From NCBI RefSeq assembly GCF_010093815.1, contig NW_022985561.1, positions 624,045 through 688,044 of the forward strand: 64,000 nt of DNA, given 5' to 3'. Origin of the DNA: Pseudovirgaria hyperparasitica (Eukaryota > Ascomycota > Dothideomycetes > Acrospermales > Acrospermaceae). The position numbers and the translations under genes were made by a program. Under the pieces are notes generated by a model, which was not told the DNA's origin, made no database searches, and was given only the letters and a program-made list of their open reading frames with translations. Numbering within the stretch: the stretch's first letter is position 1; each line of letters opens with the position of its first letter. This document shows positions 58,147 through 64,000 of this stretch, piece after piece.

Positions 58147-58884
58147 CTAGAATTGTTGAAGGATATCTTCGACCTGTAATTCGGTTGGATAAGGTTCTAG
58201 GACATGGTCCATCACACATTTCCAACGAAGGCTGAGTCTGTCTCCGAATAACGATTTAGTGTACTCCCAGAATGCAGGCCGCCAGCCAGCCATCTCCCAA
58301 TCGATAATTCCAGTGACATGCCCTGACGCCGGTTCAACAAGTATGTTTTCGTCGCTTAGATCCGCATGAGAGAAGGTGATTTTGTAATCGTTCGAGAGTT
58401 TTTGTCGATATAACGTCGCTAGTTCAGGCTTAGGGCATCTTAGGATTGGAGCCACGAGAAAGTCATTGAACTCCGATACTGAGCCGAAAGGACCGCATGG
58501 CATACCATTGTTCAGGCGATGATCAAGTACTTCCCCACCCATACAAGATCCGATATAACCAGGGTTTGGTGCTTGAAGTGCACGTAGTTGTCGAATGTAA
58601 TCGCGAATCTCGTTTTGAGCCGTTGTCTTTGCATCTTCGCCCATGCTGTCCCATGCCGTAGATAAAGGTTCCCCTTCGATGGCATGCATAGTAAACCAAC
58701 CGCGAGATCCTTGGATGTGGCTTTCGACGACTGTAGGCACTGGAATGGCTGTATGGCGTCGGACAAAGAATATTGCGTCCACCTCTCTTTGTATGTCATG
58801 GCTCCTTCCAGATTTAATGTAAAGGTGCTTGTTCTTCCTCCGAGTGCGTGGAGGAAACAACGTCATGCGCCTCGGCAACTCCAT
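58147..58884 (-). CDS. Aminoglycoside-phosphotransferase-like (APH) kinase family protein
   Basis: Single exon, 245 aa. It has the protein-kinase-like fold elements of the APH family. KSGRSHDIQREVDAIFFVRRH supplies the Lys/Glu pair. IPVPTVVESHIQ starts the next strand. The Brenner-type catalytic loop is FSHADLSDENILVE and the metal-binding segment is GIIDWEMAGWRP. The last 40 residues are the usual C-terminal helix. At 245 aa it is short for fungal APH proteins (often 270-400), because the glycine-rich N-lobe strand is missing or lies in an upstream exon not recognised here. Fungal genomes have many APH proteins with unknown small-molecule substrates; antibiotic resistance is not implied. Confidence 0.82.
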   Translation of the reverse strand: MELPRRMTLFPPRTRRKNKHLYIKSGRSHDIQREVDAIFFVRRHTAIPVPTVVESHIQGSRGWFTMHAIEGEPLSTAWDSMGEDAKTTAQNEIRDYIRQLRALQAPNPGYIGSCMGGEVLDHRLNNGMPCGPFGSVSEFNDFLVAPILRCPKPELATLYRQKLSNDYKITFSHADLSDENILVEPASGHVTGIIDWEMAGWRPAFWEYTKSLFGDRLSLRWKCVMDHVLEPYPTELQVEDILQQF

Positions 58885-58994
58885 GGATTGATGCGTACAC
58901 GAAGCTATGGGAGAGGATCTCTGAGGCGTCTGGACAAACTTGTTTGAGAGGTGTGATCTGGTGAATGCGCGACCAATAGAACTACGCCTTCCGG

Positions 58995-59504
58995 ATCCGT
59001 CGTTTTCCTAGAACCTGAGTCGCTTGGCATTTTTCAATTTCACGCGTGTGTTCTAACACCCTAATTAGATAGTTATTTTACCTCTTTACCTCTATATAAG
59101 GGTCTATATATAATAATATCTATAGAGACTTATCGAGTAGAGTAAGGCGATTAATCCTATATACTTTTTAAGCTCTATACTCTCTAATTTACTCTATAAT
59201 AAGAGGGTCTAGTTTCTTAGAGAAGAGGACGAAGGTAGTTTTTCTAGAACCTAATACGGTTTTCATACGGCCCTCTTCTAAGAACTTTTTAAGATCCTTC
59301 TTTATCTCTTTAAAAGAACTTTATAAGAATAAAATAAACTTATAGAGGAATAGAGGTATATCTAATTAATTATTATATCTACTTTTTAAAGCTCTTAAAT
59401 ACTTAGAATAGCTATAAAAGTAGAAAGAGCTCTAGGTATAAAGATTAGGGAGAGAACACGCGCGTGCTAGTGCTAGTGACTTAGGTTCTAGGAAAACGAC
59501 GGAT
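58995..59504. mobile_element. AT-rich element with 27-bp terminal inverted repeats (MITE-like, RIP-like)
   Basis: 58995-59021 and 59478-59504 are inverted copies differing at one base (ATCCGTCGTTTTCCTAGAAC, then CTRAGTC). Further inside, CACGCGTGTGTTCT and CACGCGCGTGTTCT continue the symmetry. The 510-bp interior is strongly AT-rich, has almost no CpA/TpG and many TpA, the pattern left by repeat-induced point mutation. No open frame remains. No clear target-site duplication is seen. It fits a short non-autonomous DNA transposon. Confidence 0.75.
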
Positions 59505-59884
59505 AAAATGTTCGTCCGTTATACGTAAAATCGAGAGCAAGAATGGAATGCAGAGAATTCGCTTTGAACACAACATAGATAATATAATAGTATATGTAGA
59601 CAGTTCGCTATTTAGTCTGATCTACTAACAAAAACGATCTAGATAAATCCAGCTATATAGACACTTGAAGGAAATCTACATAATATTAATTCAAGTCAAA
59701 GACTTACTAGTAACTTGATCTAATAGAAAGGCTTAATCCCATGTAATGAAACCCTTTCAAAAAAATTACATTTCAGATATATATTTACTGGTCAACTACA
59801 AATACAGTCTCAATCCCCCTGGGTTGTATACAATCATATCCGCCGACCTCTAGAGGAGCTCCATAGATAACTATAAGTTGCCTC

Positions 59885-60631
59885 CTATAGACTCACAGGC
59901 GCTAGCCGCAGCCATTGACAAGAACTTGCGCACAATGCGAGATGCTTCCAGCGCTCATCAGTACCGCCGACCGTCTCACCGCTGACTGTTAGCCTCCCAC
60001 CCACGAGGCTACACAAATGCTGTTCCAGCCTACCCAAGGTCTCGACTGGTCTCGCACGATGGTATCCAGCATCTAGGAATGCCTTCTCATAGTCCTCATC
60101 TCGAAAAGTGGAATGGTCGTACAGATACCTCAGCCAGGGTACAGACTTCAGACCGCCTGTAGCGTTTACAGATCGACCAGGGACAAGTGCGTACGAGTTC
60201 CGCCATTCGGTGTAGAGGAGGTGATCGGAAAAACCGTTTTTGAACGTCTGCTGGAAGGCGACAGATTCAGTGAAAGGGAGTTCAGTGAGTCGAGACTCAA
60301 GAAACTTCGCTGTGCTGGGTCAGTCTCATGGTCCGGGTGCAACCTCAAAAGTCCTATACAAACCAAACTGGAAGTCGTAGTTTATCAGTCGGATGTCGCA
60401 AAATATAGCATGGAACAGAGCGGGATGGGGGTCATAGTCGTTGAGCAGGCCATCAATGTCGATAACTTTACTGAGGCCTTCGAGATTCCTCAAGATGTAC
60501 TTCCACAGGGAGACGTCCCTGTGGTCGAATTCGTCCCCATCGAACATGCAAAGCTCTTGGAGAGCGGAGTGCCACTCTTGTGAAAGGCCGATCTGTGCCA
60601 TATCTTTAATATCCTTCCATGGCTTGGCCAT
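59885..60631 (-). CDS. Unrecognised two-exon gene
   Basis: Model: exons 60360-60631 and 59885-60314 with a 45-bp intron (GTATAG donor, CTGAC branch, CCCAG acceptor) give 233 aa. The second part has normal globular composition and no stops for 143 codons (e.g. NGFSDHLLYTEWRNSYALVP, VPWLRYLYDHSTF, ARPVETLGRLEQHL). The first has EWHSALQELCMFDGDEFDHR. An open frame on the opposite strand (60113-60583) is weaker. Upstream in-frame sequence (SYRTARRAIAALPG) suggests the real start may be further away in another exon. No family recognised. It lies next to the RIP-like element, and may be a decaying gene. Confidence 0.5.
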
Positions 60632-61532
60632 ACCTGGCAGTGCTGCGATGGCTCTTCGGGCAGTGCGATAGGATAATCAAACGAGCTTCCTCAAGTGGCG
60701 AGTGCAGATCAAACGGTATATAAGATTAGTCTCTAAATCAAGCCGGTAGTGCTTTGTATAGACCGTGTTTGGTTACAGTAGAGCTGTTCTTCGGGCACGT
60801 TAGAGCCACACGACCCAAGATTTTCGGCGTCGCCGTCACTGCCACATATGTCATCTTTTGGCTTAGGATAGGGTCAACAGAGCTGGCTTTCAAGCTTGAT
60901 GAGACTCTGAAGTTCCCTTACAAATGGTCTTGACCGAACGAGGCGGTGACAGCTGAGACCCAATTCAGGGTGAAGCATTTCCAATTGTGCATCGATGATA
61001 TGTTAGTGGACTAAGCGTTGAGAACACAGCCAGCCACGCCAGATTGTATGGCATACAGAGCGTGTCCAGACGATACTGCGGTGAATTAAACCGCCTTTGT
61101 TCAAACCGGACTGTATCCATGTCTATCTGCGCAGGAGATCCGTACACTCGAAGAGTATGGGAACGCTCCTGGACTGGCTACAAGCAGATTGCGCGACTGA
61201 GTAATGCTGCATATCGAGCTGAAAAAAGCTTTGCGAAGCGCATTTAACGTGAGCTGAAACTAAGTTGGGAATAAATGACGGAGGTGGACTGGTTCTAGTT
61301 GGTGGAGTTGCGCTAGGTAGGCTTTGTTGATGCCTCAGGCATGATTAACAAGTCCGAGCTTTCTGTACTTATGTTTCATCTCCAGCATTAGCACACACAC
61401 ACCCCCGACGTACTAACCTAGACACACCAGCTACACATCAGCTCTCCAAGTTCTTGACGAAGCCGTCTCTAATTATAGAGATAATAATCTGTTCGTCGTT
61501 CAGCTTCGATCTAAGCAGCGAGCTCGCTCATC
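60632..61532. other. Intergenic region, 0.9 kb
   Basis: Short frames only (for example 61044-61247, 67 codons). Probably the MSO1-type gene promoter near its 3' end. Confidence 0.4.
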
Positions 61533-62411
61533 ATGTCTTCGTATCTTTCTAATCTGCTCACGAACACTACGTCCCGATACAACTCTCTTCGCCGGACGTT
61601 ACTTGAGAGCGAAGCTGACGGCGATACCGAAGATGACACACATATCTGCCGAGTACTTCGAGCATACTACCTTGAGAAAGGAAAGCCATTTCCTCAGTGG
61701 CTGCCACCAGACCCAAAAGCACCCCAAGCAATGCCTACACAATTCGTTACATCAGGCCGCACGCAAGCTGCAGCTGGTGGAAGAGGTGGGGGTCTCAGTG
61801 ATCTTTGGGATGGACCACAGCAATCTCAACCTCCGCAAGAGCAAGCATCTCTCCGGAGAGGAGCTGCCACTCGCGGTGGGGCGGCAGGTCGAACGTTACA
61901 ACCGCCAGGACGGCCTTCGATGGTAGACTCGTATTCCGAGCAACGGCCCCTGCCTAGTCAAAGAGCAGGAAGTTACCAAAGCCAAATGTCCCAGAATCGC
62001 GCAGATATGAATGCCTCACCAGCCCCAAGCGGCGGGGGTTCCGCCCAAGAAAGACTAAAGGCAAGACTCTGGGGTTCCGGTAGGTCTACCAGCCCAGCAC
62101 CAAGCACAGCATCCAGCCAAAGCTCTGCGTCGAATCCTAGCTTCAGTCAGGCGGGTGCACAGGTCGCATTTGATCGTGGTAACAGCTACTCTTCTGCACA
62201 GTCGGATCGGAACAACAGCTACGGTTCAGCCAGTGGAGGCGGGCGAAGCGGTGGTGGGAATCCATACGTCTCTGCGAACTCTCCCTGGGCTGGAGGTGAC
62301 GACAACTATGGTGGAGGTGCCTACGACAACAGCGGACGTTCATATGGTGCTCCACAAAGACCTCCAGGTAATGGCAGGAGTGGGCTGCCAAGCGGACCCC
62401 GAATGCGATGA
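61533..62411 (+). CDS. MSO1: Mso1-type Sec1-binding protein
   Basis: Single exon, 292 aa. The first 60 residues (YLSNLLTNTTSRYNSLRRTL, then ICRVLRAYYLEKGKPFPQWLPPD) match the Sec1-binding region of Mso1, a small exocytic protein that binds Sec1 and SNARE complexes at sites of secretion. The remainder is a Gly/Ser/Gln/Pro-rich disordered tail with GLSDLWDG and QERLKARLWGSGRS short motifs, common in filamentous-fungal members. No membrane segment. Assignment rests on the N-terminal block. Confidence 0.82.
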   Translation: MSSYLSNLLTNTTSRYNSLRRTLLESEADGDTEDDTHICRVLRAYYLEKGKPFPQWLPPDPKAPQAMPTQFVTSGRTQAAAGGRGGGLSDLWDGPQQSQPPQEQASLRRGAATRGGAAGRTLQPPGRPSMVDSYSEQRPLPSQRAGSYQSQMSQNRADMNASPAPSGGGSAQERLKARLWGSGRSTSPAPSTASSQSSASNPSFSQAGAQVAFDRGNSYSSAQSDRNNSYGSASGGGRSGGGNPYVSANSPWAGGDDNYGGGAYDNSGRSYGAPQRPPGNGRSGLPSGPRMR

Positions 62412-63084
62412 GCACGACTGTGTGCCGACTTGCTACCTGCGTCTCATGGGCTACAATATGAGACTTCTTACGTTTATATATGCATATGATTTGCTGCTGA
62501 GGGATGGTGTTTGGGTCATGATATCCTCTTCTAGGTACTGGACGACTGTAAGGCGTTGAAGGCAAGTGATTAAACTCCGACTTGAATGGTCATAATGCTG
62601 AAGATTCAATCGTGTGCACCTCATAGTGCTGCTGATACTGTTGGCAGTATTCTACCTTGGTTTGCCTAAGTGAAGCAACCTGCCATGCCTATACCATTCA
62701 CGGTCAACGATGCGAAGATCTCATGGACGCGTACGCATGCTAATGCACTACACTTCATATCCGCATCCGTATTGGCCTTGATACCTGACACATCAGGCTC
62801 CACCATGCAAGCTTCCGCGCCTGCGCCATCGCTAAACCCCGCGTGTTCTGCCCGCGTCGTCATCTTTCCAAGACAGACAGACCTCCATGACCATGTTCCA
62901 TGTTCCATGTTTGTGCATGTGGTCCTGTTCCTCTTTGTGATGTGACTCCAGACTTCCTATTACTTCCTATCCACTTTTCTACCAAACTCACATCGTCAGT
63001 TCAGATCTTAACCTTCGACCTTCGTGACTCCACCTCCCTACCTTAACAACCTGAGCAGGCTTCTCTGTGCTTGCCACACCCATC
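62412..63084. other. Intergenic region, 0.67 kb
   Basis: Between tandem genes; nothing recognised beyond short frames. Confidence 0.45.
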
Positions 63085-64000
63085 ATGACTGCTCAACCCA
63101 CCCCTCGTGGGCCGCCTTCTCCTACAGCGTCCTTTTACGATCTCAGCGACGATGAAGAGGGCGAGTACAATACCATAAGACACTCTAGCAGCGGTAAGGG
63201 TGTCAAGCTTCTATATACTAAAAGCAAAGTATGTATACTTGCTTTATACATTCGCGCTGTGTTGATCGCATGTTATAGGTCTACGTGCACCCAACACCTT
63301 CGGCCAAAGACAATATCCCAGGCTTCATTGCCCTAGTACAACAGAAAGCAGCAATCTCCAATGATGCCAGACCACCTTCATCGTCATCTGCCAAGCCCAC
63401 CACGTCCTCCTCACTGCTTCTCGCCTGGATGCCCGAGTCATCCCTCGGCGATGCCTACGATACTTATGTCAAAGTTGACCTTTCTGACTCTGCCTCGCCT
63501 CCACGACAATCTTACCTTGTTCCTCCTCCCCCTACAACCACAGCCCATGGCCATGCCGTAGGTGCATACGCTTTTGCAGTTCCTGTCAGCGAAGTCTATT
63601 CGTTACTGATTCGACCACCGAGTATTGGGTGGTACTTTGGTAGTGTGGTTATAAATACAAGGGCTGGTGATAGTTTTCCGGCACTCTTCTTTCATGACAG
63701 TGAGTGCCAGTCAACAATCATGCAGCGGAAGAAGCTGGCAAAAGAGAGCTTTGACCCCTTTGGTGATGGCGGCGGGATGTTTTGGGGAGGAGACGAAGTG
63801 CTTCGGTGGCTTAAACGCTACGTTGCCGTAGAACGTTCCGCGGATCCGAGCACATTCCTGATCGCCCCTTCAGATGAGGACAAAGTATCGTTTGGGAGTA
63901 AGAGCCCAGCGATGAAGAAAAGAGAGCAGGAAGAAGCTAGTTCGTCCTCGGCACAGCAAAAGAGGGATGGAGGCATGGATGGTCTAACGAAGACGCTCAA
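63085..64000 (+). CDS. GYP7: GYP7-type Rab GTPase-activating protein, 5' part (runs off window)
   Basis: Exon 63085-63228, a 50-bp intron (GTATGT..TTATAG) in phase 0, then an open exon from 63279 to the window end; 288 complete codons. The N-terminal region reads KLLYTKSK-VYVHPTPSAKDNIPGF as in Gyp7/TBC1D15, where it forms a lipid- or Rab-binding domain. It is followed by LLLAWMPESSLGDA, then VPVSEVYSLLIRPPSIGWYFGSVVINTRAG, FFHDSECQS and GGDEVLRWLKRYVAVERS. The catalytic TBC domain (Arg and Gln fingers) lies beyond the window. Family role: inactivation of Ypt7/Rab7 at the vacuole. Confidence 0.88.

Noticed and set aside
60113-60583. 156-codon plus-strand frame
   Set aside because: It overlaps the minus-strand two-exon model, which has better splice signals and protein composition; kept only as an alternative.
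1-64000. CRISPR arrays, bacterial operons, secondary-metabolite cluster
   Set aside because: The tandem repeats lack regular unique spacers, the genes have spliceosomal introns, and no PKS, NRPS or terpene synthase sequence is present.

Overview
The window is nuclear DNA of a filamentous ascomycete (Pezizomycotina, probably a Dothideomycete). Spliceosomal introns are short (mostly 45-110 bp) with GT..AG ends and CTRAC-like branch sites. Intergenic DNA is rich in simple repeats. There is a tRNA-Pro with a canonical anticodon-loop intron, and one AT-rich inverted-repeat element looks mutated by RIP. The class-level assignment is inference from gene content; the sequence alone does not prove it. 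I assembled exon structures by hand from reading frames, splice motifs and family conservation; about two dozen protein genes are supported.

Layout: 0-7.6 kb holds the 3' end of an isochorismatase-like hydrolase, DNA polymerase kappa (-), an unrecognised coiled-coil protein and glutathione synthetase. 7.8-13.3 kb is gene-poor, with tRNA-Pro(CGG), a degenerate tRNA-like unit, a weak small gene and a small secreted cysteine-rich protein. 13.4-16.6 kb has GABA transaminase convergent with the CAAX protease Rce1. 19-25.7 kb carries a serine-rich membrane protein and a LicD/MNN4-type gene with a 10-nt exon. 25.7-27.5 kb is a block of minisatellites that contains an assembly gap. 27.6-33 kb is the divergent pair TIM50 / HTM1 (EDEM-type mannosidase). 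33.9-39.9 kb has the tRNA methyltransferase TRM9 (with repeat expansions in the coding sequence), a CDC50 flippase subunit and a SWIRM protein. 39.9-44.9 kb is empty of recognisable genes. 44.9-51.1 kb has a SWIM zinc-finger (Sws1/Shu2-like) protein, proteasome RPN8, PEX16, and a gene that joins transposase-type DNA-binding domains to an HD hydrolase. 52.6-55.7 kb has an intron-rich M4 (protealysin-type) metalloprotease and a thioesterase-like protein. 57.5-60.7 kb looks accessory: an unrecognised small protein, an APH-type kinase, a RIP-like inverted-repeat element and an unrecognised two-exon gene. 61.5-64 kb has an Mso1-type protein and the 5' part of a GYP7-type Rab GAP.

Most genes are single-copy housekeeping genes of unrelated pathways (DNA damage tolerance, glutathione, ER quality control, mitochondrial import, peroxisome assembly, proteasome, vesicle traffic). 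No biosynthetic cluster is evident. The least ordinary items are the FAR1/CENP-B-HTH/HD fusion, the M4 protease with a duplicated propeptide motif, a GC-AG intron and a 14-nt exon, the RIP-like inverted-repeat element, the repeat-swollen TRM9, and two degenerate tRNA-like units that resemble each other.
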